Below, one piece after another: positions 1 through 6,025 of a stretch of 10,664 nt of DNA. The DNA is from Flavobacteriales bacterium (GTDB taxonomy: Bacteria; Bacteroidota; Bacteroidia; Flavobacteriales; Flavobacteriaceae). Within the stretch, counting starts at the first letter, position 1. Every line of letters starts with the position of its first letter. The translations under genes were made by a program, and so were the position numbers. Location of the stretch: assembly GCA_027008965.1 (NCBI GenBank), contig JALVDN010000186.1, forward strand, positions 1 to 10,664, read 5' to 3'. Under the pieces are notes generated by a model. It worked only from the letters and a program-made list of their open reading frames with translations, had not been told where the DNA came from and ran no database searches.

Positions 1-1
1 A

Positions 2-652
2 AGTGCTAATCGTTCTTCAAGTAATAACACGTCTAATCACCATCCATCTTGTGTGAGTATAACAAGAACTTTGTCGGGAGATACACTGCATGTAACTTTA
101 TCTTTTGACCCGGCCGGATGTCAAATGCCGAATGGACATACTTATACCGGTACTGTAGATATTTTGAGTTTTAACAATCATTCAACACATCAAGCCACGT
201 TGGAGGTGACGCTCAGTGATGATTTCAGTGTGGACGGAATAGATATTGACGGCTATTTCACCCGCACGCATGTGTGGATCAATGCGGCCGGTCATCCCGA
301 GTCCACCGTTGAATTCGATTTGCAAGTCACATGGCCCAACGGGGATACGGCCACCAGAACAGGGACACGAACAAGAGAGTGGATTGAAGGATATAACACC
401 CCGGGTTATCATGCCGATGATGTTTGGCTCATCACCGGCAACTGGCATATTGTGCAACGCAATGGTGATACGTATGACATAACAGTCACAACACCGCTCA
501 GAAGAGAGTTCACTTGTGAATATTTTGTCAGCGGTGAAATGGAGATTATTTTTAATGGAGAAACATATTTACTGGATTTTGGAAACGGAACATGTGATAA
601 TGAAGCAACGCTAACGCTGCCAAACGGAAATACTGTCACTATCACATTATAA
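2..652 (+). CDS. Uncharacterised secreted/lipoprotein-like protein, 3' part (5' end outside window)
   Basis: The reading frame is open from base 2 to the TAA at 650-652 (216 codons), so the gene starts upstream. A GTG at 53 is only an internal codon. The visible part is rich in Thr, Asn, Gly and short alternating hydrophobic stretches, as in an all-beta exported protein. The C-terminal half carries the motifs WIEGYNTPG, DDVWLITGNW, TTPLRRE and LDFGNGTCDNEATLTL. I recall a similar motif order in uncharacterised Bacteroidota lipoproteins, but no function is known to me. Four cysteines are visible (fragment residues 17, 40, 172 and 198) and could form disulfides after export. A signal peptide or lipobox cannot be checked because the N-terminus is missing. 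The gene ends 28 bases before a strong terminator and is not co-transcribed with the next gene. Confidence is high for a real gene and low for any role. Confidence 0.8.
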   Translation, partial: SANRSSSNNTSNHHPSCVSITRTLSGDTLHVTLSFDPAGCQMPNGHTYTGTVDILSFNNHSTHQATLEVTLSDDFSVDGIDIDGYFTRTHVWINAAGHPESTVEFDLQVTWPNGDTATRTGTRTREWIEGYNTPGYHADDVWLITGNWHIVQRNGDTYDITVTTPLRREFTCEYFVSGEMEIIFNGETYLLDFGNGTCDNEATLTLPNGNTVTITL

Positions 653-679
653 TTTTCCCGATCTTTAACAGCATTTCAC

Positions 680-716
680 AAACCGTCTTGGTAGTTCAAG
701 GCGGTTTTTTTCTTTT
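680..716 (+). terminator. Rho-independent terminator after the first gene
   Basis: AACCGTCTTG at 681-690 pairs with CAAGGCGGTT at 697-706 (10 bp including one G-T pair) around a 6-base loop. A run of T follows (705-711, then CTTTT). It lies 28 bases after the stop codon of the preceding gene. Confidence 0.9.
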
Positions 717-762
717 ATAAAATTGATAAAAATCATACTATTATTTCATATCACCCTTGCAA

Positions 763-780
763 ATCACCCTGTAGAGTGAT
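763..780. promoter_or_regulatory. Candidate operator: interrupted palindrome upstream of the T9SS gene
   Basis: ATCACcCTgtAGaGTGAT is symmetric at 14 of 18 positions. It overlaps a second palindrome centred on GATGCATC (778-785). Three direct copies of TCACCC lie here as well (751-756, 764-769, 786-791). The cluster sits immediately upstream of the -7 box at 803-810, near where the -33 element should be, and no clear TTG is present at that position. This placement suits a regulator-binding site, but nothing identifies the protein. Confidence 0.35.
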
Positions 781-802
781 GCATCTCACCCCTTGTATTA
801 TA

Positions 803-810
803 TACCTTTG
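803..810 (+). promoter_or_regulatory. Bacteroidota-type promoter -7 box for the two-gene surface unit
   Basis: TACCTTTG matches the TAnnTTTG consensus of the primary sigma factor of this phylum. Transcription would start about 815-818, giving a very short leader before the ATG at 829. No good TTG lies 17-23 bases upstream, so the promoter may need an activator. Confidence 0.55.
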
Positions 811-828
811 AGTAAAAATCAAATGCTT

Positions 829-1311
829 ATGAAACAACTGATAATTGTTTTCGCACTTTTGTTTTCAATGAACTTTCAAGCGCAAACAGAAGTCCGGAAA
901 CCAACTGTTTCATCCGGTGGCGGTAGTGCCACTTCAGGAAATGTTTATATGGCCTATGCTATCGGCGAAGTTTCCGTGCGGGAAGCCGATGCAGGAAACA
1001 CACACTTGTCGGAGGGTTTCATAGGCCCGGATTTGTATGCCATTATGGGGATAGAAGATTACACACTTCTCAAAGGTGTGCAAATCTATCCTTCTCCGGT
1101 AATAACCGATTTGAACATCCGGTTTAGCCAACCCGGAGCCTATGAAATAAGTCTGTTCGACCTTACCGGTAAATTGATTCGCCAAGTAAGCGTAAATCAC
1201 AAAAGCCATGAAAAGTTAGATCTCAGAAATTTGAATTCCGGCATTTATTTGCTGGTCATCACCAATCATCAAAACAAACAAGCTGTAATACTCAAATTTC
1301 AAAAACGCTAA
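829..1311 (+). CDS. Small secreted protein with type IX secretion C-terminal sorting domain
   Basis: This is a 160-residue exported protein. Residues 1-19 (MKQLIIVFALLFSMNFQAQ) form a signal peptide ending in the AQ junction common in Bacteroidota. Residues about 26-73 are a Gly/Ser-rich beta segment (SSGGGSATSGN, YAIGEV, LSEGFIGP). Residues about 84-160 are a type A T9SS sorting domain: VQIYPSPVITDLNI, LFDLTGKLI, LDLRNLNSGIYLLVI and a final LKFQKR. In this family the domain takes the protein through the outer-membrane T9SS translocon and is then cleaved, leaving cargo on the surface or released. The cargo here is under 70 residues, so it is either a structural or adhesive piece or little more than a carrier of the sorting signal. 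I chose ATG 829 because it starts the signal peptide directly. ATG 823 is possible. TTG 793 lies upstream of the promoter box. The next gene follows after 12 bases. Confidence 0.88.
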   Translation: MKQLIIVFALLFSMNFQAQTEVRKPTVSSGGGSATSGNVYMAYAIGEVSVREADAGNTHLSEGFIGPDLYAIMGIEDYTLLKGVQIYPSPVITDLNIRFSQPGAYEISLFDLTGKLIRQVSVNHKSHEKLDLRNLNSGIYLLVITNHQNKQAVILKFQKR

Positions 1312-1323
1312 AAATTAAAAGCC

Positions 1324-2346
1324 ATGAAAAGAACTTTGACTCTATTCATTTCATTGTTCATCACTTATTTGTTCTATGGGCAAGGCTTCAACTACAAAGC
1401 CTTGATAAGTGAAAATGGCAACCCGGTCTCAACACAAATTGTTAACGTGCGTTTCACCATTTTAGATGGTGCAACCACGGTATATCAAGAAACCCATACC
1501 GTAAACACGGATGAATACGGAATTTTCAGTGCAAATATCGGTGAAGGGTCCGTTGTTTCGGGTGATTTCAATAATTTGGATTTTCGCAATAATCTTTCGC
1601 TCAAAGTGGAGGTGGATACAGGATCGGGTTATCAGGATTTCGGAACCGAAGAATTCAAATATGTTCCTTATGCCAAATCCGCCGACTATTTGAAACCCAC
1701 CGATTATGTGGAAGCGGATGTAATAAAAGCCAATAATCATTTGTATGTAGGTCAAGCTACAACGCAGAATGAACTGCTTTTTGTGGCCGGTGATCCGGCC
1801 GGTGCGGAGTTAGCGGAATTTAAAATGTTAAATACCGTATCCGGAAATGATATTTTGCAATTGACCATGGATGCTCCTTCATCAGGAACAGCCCAATTTA
1901 TTGAAGGCTATACCTCAGGTTTGGGCACGGTGTTTCAAATCAATCATAACGGCGATATTATTACGGATGGCAGCATCAGTTTGGATGGAAATGTCTCTTT
2001 GGATGGAGATATCAATATCGGTGGAAAAATCAAAAATACAACTTCAGGTAATACCGATTTGAAAGCCTATGTTTACGGATACATCACTTCCAGTGGAGCT
2101 ATTGATACAAGTAAATCTTCAAACGGTTTCACAGTAACCAAAACCGCAACCGGTATATATAAAATAACTTTGACCGGTCTTTCATCATCTGATGACTATA
2201 TAGCCATTGTATCACCTCGTTGGAGGTCCGGAACATTTGTGGTGGGAACTGTTGATGTGCATTCAGGCTATTTTTATGTGGATATTTATAATAGCACCGG
2301 AAACCACGTGGATAACAGTTTCTACTTTGTTGTATACAAGAAATAA
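1324..2346 (+). CDS. Exported fibre/tail-like surface protein
   Basis: This is a 340-residue protein with a signal peptide at residues 1-20 (MKRTLTLFISLFITYLFYGQ). Residues about 21-120 form a module I recall from many Bacteroidota surface proteins: QGFNYKALI, VNVRFTILDG, VYQETHTVNTDEYGIFS, IGEG and EFKYVPYAKSA. Residues about 205-237 are a short-period repeat (GDIITDGSISLDG, NVSLDGDINIGG), as expected for a trimeric beta-prism or fibre shaft. Residues about 245-340 form a beta-rich tip ending FYFVVYKK. No T9SS sorting domain or lipobox is present, so final location and anchoring are unclear. It lies 12 bases after the T9SS-sorted gene and before a terminator, so the two are probably one transcript and may act together on the cell surface. 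That joint role is inferred from position only. It could also be called tail-fibre-like, but there is no phage context. Confidence 0.8.
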   Translation: MKRTLTLFISLFITYLFYGQGFNYKALISENGNPVSTQIVNVRFTILDGATTVYQETHTVNTDEYGIFSANIGEGSVVSGDFNNLDFRNNLSLKVEVDTGSGYQDFGTEEFKYVPYAKSADYLKPTDYVEADVIKANNHLYVGQATTQNELLFVAGDPAGAELAEFKMLNTVSGNDILQLTMDAPSSGTAQFIEGYTSGLGTVFQINHNGDIITDGSISLDGNVSLDGDINIGGKIKNTTSGNTDLKAYVYGYITSSGAIDTSKSSNGFTVTKTATGIYKITLTGLSSSDDYIAIVSPRWRSGTFVVGTVDVHSGYFYVDIYNSTGNHVDNSFYFVVYKK

Positions 2347-2381
2347 CTTTTGTCCCGGGTTCCTTGAGTTTCTTGTTTTGT

Positions 2382-2424
2382 AAATCCCCTTTTTTCCGGG
2401 TTATGCCCGGAAAGGGGATTTTTA
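2382..2424. terminator. Terminator between convergent genes
   Basis: AAATCCCCT (2382-2390) plus TTCCGGG (2394-2400) pair with CCCGGAA (2406-2412) plus AGGGGATTT (2413-2421). There is a TTT bulge on the 5' side and a 5-base loop TTATG. A short T run follows on the + strand, ending the gene that stops at 2346. Transcripts from the convergent minus-strand gene also reach the stem, but the T run on that side is weaker. Confidence 0.85.
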
Positions 2425-2439
2425 TTCCTCAATTGAAAA

Positions 2440-4656
2440 TCAATTCATCTGCGGAGCAGGAACACGCTTAACATCTTTTTTCTTCAATTTTGTTTTCGGC
2501 TTTTTCTTGATGATGTCCAATTCATCAATAATGCGTTTGGCATTTCCGTATTTGTCAATGATAAACAAAACATAACGTATATCTACAATGATACTACGTG
2601 CAACCTCCGGTCTGTAATAAATATCTTCCATCACACCTTCCCATACGCCGTCAAAAGCCAAACCTATCAAGTTGCCATAAGCATCCACAGTCGGGCTACC
2701 CGAATTACCGCCCGTGATATGATTTGTGGCCAAGAAATCCACCACCATCGTTCCGTCAATATTTTTATACGGACCATAATCGCGTTTTTCATACAAGGAA
2801 ATCAATTTGGGCGGCACATCAAATTCGGGATCTCCGGGAATATATTTTTCCATCACTCCGTAAAGATGTGTAAAAGGTTTATAATACACTGCATCACGCG
2901 GCCTGTAACCTCTTACACGGCCATAGGAAACCCGCATGGTGGAGTTGGCGTCCGGAAAAAATTTCTTTTCGGGAAAAACCTCCATTTGAGCTTTCATATA
3001 CAAGCGCATCCACTCATTGATTTGTGCTTGTAAGGCATGCATCGGTTTCATCACCTTCATGTTGAAAAAGTCATCTTGCAAAGAAATCAACCGCACACCC
3101 GGATCATTTTCAAAAGCTTGTATGAATTTCTTAGGGTTTTTAGACAATACTTTTTCCAATTTCTCTGAATCGGCCAGGAAACTTTTGTTGTAAATTTCAT
3201 CGGCCACGGCTTCCACGCCTTTTTCTTCCAAGGCTTTTTTAAATTCGGGATGAATGAATTCACCGGGAATAACTTCCAAATAATGTTTCATCAACAACAC
3301 AAAAATATCCCTATCAACCTCTTTGACATAATTTTTCATCAAATCATTCAATAAATAGTCTTTATATCGCTTGTATAGGGCTTGATATTGTTTTTTATCA
3401 GCCTTGGCCACGCGGTATAAGCCTTTCAGAATGGCATAGTTGAGTGTGGCATCAATGTTTCTATAAAATACCTCCCGGTGAACATCCGCCGCCACCCTGT
3501 ATTTTTCAATTTCCAAATAAAGTTTTTTCAACCGGGGCAAAACATCGCCATATTTTCTTTTCCATACTTCGTTTCGGTTAATTCGCTTGGTGAATTCCTT
3601 TTCATAGGCTTGCTTGGCTTCAACCGCTTTGAATTTTTTCAATCCCTTGCTTTCACCAATCCAAAACTTCCAATAATTGGCCAATCCGGCGAATTTGCTG
3701 GATAGTTTGAGTTTTAATTCTTCGGATTTTTTCATGTATTCAGACATCACATTCAAGGATTTCTCTCTGACTCCCACACGTGCGGGATCGCGCAAATCCT
3801 GTATTTGCTTCACCGCATAGGATGTCAAATACTCATTAGTAGAACCCGGAAAACCCATAATCAATGTGAAATCATCAGGGGCTACTCCGGCTAAGGAAAT
3901 TTTCAAATAACGGGCCGGTTTGAACGGTACATTTTTTTTGCTGTATTCTGCCGGTTTATTGTCCGGGCCGGCATACACCCTGAAAATGGAAAAATCGCCC
4001 GTGTGGCGAGGCCACATCCAGTTGTCCGTGTCGCCACCGAATTTACCGATGCTTTCGGGCGGTGTGCCCACCAACCGCACATCCGGATACTCGGTTTTCA
4101 CAATCAAATAATATTTATTGCCTTTAAAAAAAGGTTTCACCTGCCGGTGAACAAACTTTTCCTTGGGAAACTGTTTCAAATAGGCCGCAATATTTTTATC
4201 AATCATGGATTGGCGTTGGGCGGGATCACCCGTTTCCGGCACATCTTTCAATATAATATCCGTCACATCCTTGAATTCGTTTATAATATAAATGCTCAAA
4301 TCCACCGGAATTTCTTCTTCAAAAGACTTGGCCCAAAAACCGTCACGCAAATAATTATGTTCCGTGGTGGAAACCGAAGCAATCGCATCATACCCACAAT
4401 GGTGATTGGTGAAAACCAACCCCTTGTCCGAGACAAATTCCCCCGTACAACCGTTGCCCAGTTGTATCACCGCATCACGCAACGAAGGTTTATCATTGCT
4501 CCAAATATCTTCCGCAGTCATCTGCATGCCCATCTTTTGCATATCGGGCACCATCATCTCAATTTCCGGCGGAATCCACATCCCCCCTTCCCCTTCTTGC
4601 GCCTGTAAATTCCATGATATCAATAAAATCCATACAATACTTAATAATTTTTTCAT
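2440..4656 (-). CDS. S46 family dipeptidyl peptidase (DPP7/DPP11 type), predicted DPP7-like
   Basis: This is a 738-residue periplasmic serine exopeptidase with a chymotrypsin-like fold. Family members remove dipeptides from peptide N-termini and feed amino-acid catabolism. Residues 1-20 are a signal peptide (LLISWNLQAQ). The catalytic triad is readable: His86 in TNHHCGYDAI, Asp221 in WPRHTGDFS and Ser652 in GGNSGSPT. Asn212-Trp213 in DNWMWPRH match the residues that hold the substrate N-terminus. Cys70 and Cys87 flank the His region and probably form a disulfide. The residue 18 after the catalytic Ser is Gly670 (LAFDGVWEG). In characterised members Gly here goes with hydrophobic P1 residues (DPP7) and Arg with Asp/Glu (DPP11), so a DPP7-like preference is inferred. 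Unusually, a Lys-rich tail (KKKPKTKLKKKDVKR and a few more residues) extends past the usual end of the family. There is no T9SS sorting domain. The gene converges on the terminator near 2400 and has its own promoter. Confidence 0.95.
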   Translation of the reverse strand: MKKLLSIVWILLISWNLQAQEGEGGMWIPPEIEMMVPDMQKMGMQMTAEDIWSNDKPSLRDAVIQLGNGCTGEFVSDKGLVFTNHHCGYDAIASVSTTEHNYLRDGFWAKSFEEEIPVDLSIYIINEFKDVTDIILKDVPETGDPAQRQSMIDKNIAAYLKQFPKEKFVHRQVKPFFKGNKYYLIVKTEYPDVRLVGTPPESIGKFGGDTDNWMWPRHTGDFSIFRVYAGPDNKPAEYSKKNVPFKPARYLKISLAGVAPDDFTLIMGFPGSTNEYLTSYAVKQIQDLRDPARVGVREKSLNVMSEYMKKSEELKLKLSSKFAGLANYWKFWIGESKGLKKFKAVEAKQAYEKEFTKRINRNEVWKRKYGDVLPRLKKLYLEIEKYRVAADVHREVFYRNIDATLNYAILKGLYRVAKADKKQYQALYKRYKDYLLNDLMKNYVKEVDRDIFVLLMKHYLEVIPGEFIHPEFKKALEEKGVEAVADEIYNKSFLADSEKLEKVLSKNPKKFIQAFENDPGVRLISLQDDFFNMKVMKPMHALQAQINEWMRLYMKAQMEVFPEKKFFPDANSTMRVSYGRVRGYRPRDAVYYKPFTHLYGVMEKYIPGDPEFDVPPKLISLYEKRDYGPYKNIDGTMVVDFLATNHITGGNSGSPTVDAYGNLIGLAFDGVWEGVMEDIYYRPEVARSIIVDIRYVLFIIDKYGNAKRIIDELDIIKKKPKTKLKKKDVKRVPAPQMN

Positions 4657-4682
4657 CTTTCCGGTTTTTTATTTTTCACCCA

Positions 4683-4711
4683 TAAAGATACAAGATTTTC
4701 ACCGGTTTCAA
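4683..4711 (-). promoter_or_regulatory. Promoter of the S46 peptidase gene
   Basis: On the minus strand, TATCTTTA (4683-4690) matches TAnnTTTG at all but the last base. TTG (complement of 4709-4711) lies 18 bases upstream, within the 17-23 range for the phylum. Transcription would start near 4676, leaving a leader of about 20 bases before the start codon at 4656. Confidence 0.6.
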
Positions 4712-4783
4712 TCGTACAATTCATATAAATAAAAGAGCAACATTCAATCATCTTTTTCACTGCTTTTAAAAATTGATTTTCTT

Positions 4784-4942
4784 GGGCGCCTTATGGCGTG
4801 CTCCGTTTAAATCTTTTTCGGCTCAAAGCATTTTTGTAAGTTGCCGTGCGGGGTCTCCTCGTCGTAGCTCGGAGCCTCCTCCGTCAAACAAAAAATTAGC
4901 TTTTCGCCTTCAAAAGGATACCACTTCGCCCGCCGGCGCAAT
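4784..4942 (-). repeat. Dispersed GC-rich intergenic element, copy A (inverted relative to copy B)
   Basis: This stretch aligns with the reverse complement of 5691-5926. Shared blocks on the + strand here are GGGCGCC (4784-4790), TTCGGCTC (4817-4824), TTTTTGTA (4831-4838), GCGGGGTCT (4848-4856), AGCCTCCTC (4873-4881), TCGCCT (4904-4909) and GGCGCAA (4935-4941), all in the same order. Copy B contains about 75 extra bases, so A is a shorter or deleted version. Read on the minus strand it can form a hairpin with arms 4888-4904 and 4825-4837. It resembles elements I recall between genes in flavobacterial genomes that begin GCGCCAGGGAT and contain AGCCCGG, but I cannot search for copies. It fills most of the gap between the divergent S46 and DUF2306 genes. 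The open frame across it (4773-5015) is not called as a gene. Confidence 0.75.
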
Positions 4943-5006
4943 TATATCTATAAATGAAGTGAACCGTTTTAGTGTTAATACACCAAAAAATTTGCTTAAA
5001 AAATTA

Positions 5007-5014
5007 TATTTTTG
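5007..5014 (+). promoter_or_regulatory. Promoter -7 box for the DUF2306 gene
   Basis: TATTTTTG matches TAnnTTTG. The expected start of transcription is near 5020, about 20 bases before the ATG at 5040. No well-placed TTG is visible upstream. The nearest, at 4992-4994, is only 12 bases away. Confidence 0.5.
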
Positions 5015-5039
5015 AACAATTATGAACACTTGGATTTAA

Positions 5040-5675
5040 ATGAAAAAAATTGCTTGGTATACATTTGCCTTTTTTTCATCCCTTATAGGTTTATATCCGG
5101 TTGTATACTTTTTGATTGATAGGAAATTCGGGCTATTATCATTCAAATCAAACGAGTTATTAAGCAATGCTTTATGGAACATGGCTTTTTATGGTCATAT
5201 TATTTGGGGCGGAATAGCTTTATTGATAGGATGGATACAATTTAGCCATAGATGGAGAACAAAGCATATTAAATTGCATAGGAACATTGGGAAAGTATAT
5301 GTCAGTGCTGTCTTCATAAGTAGTATAAGCGGTTTATATATTGCTTTATATGCAACCGGTGGTATGATCAGTTCGCTTGGCTTCATTTCATTGTCACTTG
5401 TGTGGTTGACAACGACCATTTTGGGTTTACGATCAATTTATCAAGGAAAAGTTGATTTGCATGAAAAATATATGATGTATAGTTATGCATCCAGTTTTGC
5501 CGCAGTAACTTTGAGGATTTGGCTTCCGTTATTGGTTTTGGCAACAGGTTCATTTATAAGCGCGTATAAGATAGTTGCCTGGTTATGTTGGATTCCCAAT
5601 ATTGTTATTGTTTGGTTTATAATAAAGAACAAATCAGGCAATTATACATTAAGTAAAACTGAAACAAGGTTTTAA
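5040..5675 (+). CDS. DUF2306-type integral membrane protein
   Basis: This is a 211-residue protein with about six membrane helices (residues 5-26, 47-68, 84-104, 112-134, 145-165 and 172-195). Motifs fit DUF2306 proteins: YGHIIWGGIALLIGWIQF, KLHRNIGKVYV, and HEKYMMYSYASSFAAVTLRI followed by WLP. His53, His80 and His141 lie at or near helix ends and could bind a cofactor, but the function of the family is not established and none is claimed. The length is normal and the frame intact. By eye the coding sequence is more AT-rich than its neighbours, with many TTA/ATA-type codons. It lies alone between two inverted copies of one GC-rich element (4784-4942 and 5691-5926), which separates it from the S46 gene and from nusB. 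That arrangement suggests an inserted or mobilised unit, which is inference. The ATG is supported by a promoter box about 25 bases upstream. Confidence 0.85.
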   Translation: MKKIAWYTFAFFSSLIGLYPVVYFLIDRKFGLLSFKSNELLSNALWNMAFYGHIIWGGIALLIGWIQFSHRWRTKHIKLHRNIGKVYVSAVFISSISGLYIALYATGGMISSLGFISLSLVWLTTTILGLRSIYQGKVDLHEKYMMYSYASSFAAVTLRIWLPLLVLATGSFISAYKIVAWLCWIPNIVIVWFIIKNKSGNYTLSKTETRF

Positions 5676-5690
5676 TTGATTATTGTTTTT

Positions 5691-5926
5691 TGCGCCAGGG
5701 ATGGGAGCGTTATGAGGCGAAGGGCAAGCCGATTGTTTTTGTGCTTGCGAGGAGGCTTGGAGCGAAGGCGACAAGACCCCGCAACAAGCGATACAAAAAC
5801 CGGCTTGCCCGAGCCGAATTCAAGCGGACAGCCCGGTGCCCGCCGGGTGAGACTTGGCGGTTGCGAGTGCGCTCCGTCTTCACGAAGCAAGCGCCTTAGT
5901 ATGAACCCGTGCGGGCAGGCGCCCTG
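5691..5926 (+). repeat. Dispersed GC-rich intergenic element, copy B, with long hairpin
   Basis: This is a sharply GC-rich block in an AT-rich region. It starts TTGCGCCAGGGATGGGAGCG and ends GGCGCCCTGA, and it is related to copy A in inverted orientation. Its main structure is an interrupted hairpin at 5722-5810. GGGCAAGCCG (5722-5731) pairs with CGGCTTGCCC (5801-5810), GTTTTTGT (5735-5742) with ACAAAAAC (5793-5800), and GCTTG (5743-5747) with CAAGC (5785-5789). The bulges are 3 bases (ATT at 5732-5734, GAT at 5790-5792). A smaller stem, CCCGG/CCGGG, lies at 5832-5846. CAGGG near the start could pair with CCCTG near the end. The sequence resembles intergenic repeats I recall from flavobacterial genomes. 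It may be a structured RNA or simply a mobile repeat. It begins 15 bases after the DUF2306 stop and ends 65 bases before the nusB -7 box. Open frames inside it on both strands are treated as chance. Confidence 0.75.
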
Positions 5927-5990
5927 AATACTTTTAAAAAAATCAAGCTTTTTAGGCTCCATGCATGGCTGAATAAATGGAATAAATATG

Positions 5991-5998
5991 TAGCTTTG
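5991..5998 (+). promoter_or_regulatory. Promoter -7 box for nusB
   Basis: TAGCTTTG is an exact TAnnTTTG match. Transcription would start about 6003-6006, placing the Shine-Dalgarno sequence and the ATG at 6026 just inside the transcript. No exact TTG is seen at the usual upstream distance. This box lies inside the longer open frame starting at 5909, which argues against that longer start. Confidence 0.55.
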
Positions 5999-6011
5999 CA
6001 ATTAAATAAAC

Positions 6012-6017
6012 AGGAGG
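6012..6017 (+). promoter_or_regulatory. Strong Shine-Dalgarno sequence of nusB
   Basis: A perfect AGGAGG lies 8 bases before the ATG at 6026. Genes of this phylum rarely carry such a site, and none of the other starts in the window has one. It decides the start of nusB. Confidence 0.75.
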
Positions 6018-6025
6018 CGTTCAAA

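Noticed and set aside
793..828. TTG start for the T9SS-sorted protein
   Set aside because: It lies upstream of the promoter -7 box and would put 12 polar residues ahead of an otherwise normal signal peptide.
1980..2035. Short-period DNA repeat encoding SLDGNVSLDGD
   Set aside because: It is explained by the repetitive fibre shaft of the encoded protein. No separate DNA element is needed.
4003..4608. 201-residue + strand open frame opposite the S46 peptidase
   Set aside because: It is antisense to a certain gene with intact catalytic motifs, and its translation is low in family-like features. It is a shadow frame.
4773..5015. 80-residue open frame across copy A of the repeat
   Set aside because: It lies mostly inside the intergenic repeat, resembles no protein family I know, and runs on into the promoter region of the DUF2306 gene. 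It is kept only as a finding on the shared frame.
5672..6001. Open frames on both strands across copy B (minus 5672-6001, plus 5676-5927 and 5690-5899)
   Set aside because: GC-rich repeat DNA has few stops. The frames overlap one another on both strands and contain no recognisable domain.
5909..6025. Longer NusB start giving 39 extra residues
   Set aside because: The extension begins in the repeat, crosses the TAGCTTTG promoter box and precedes a perfect Shine-Dalgarno site placed for ATG 6026.
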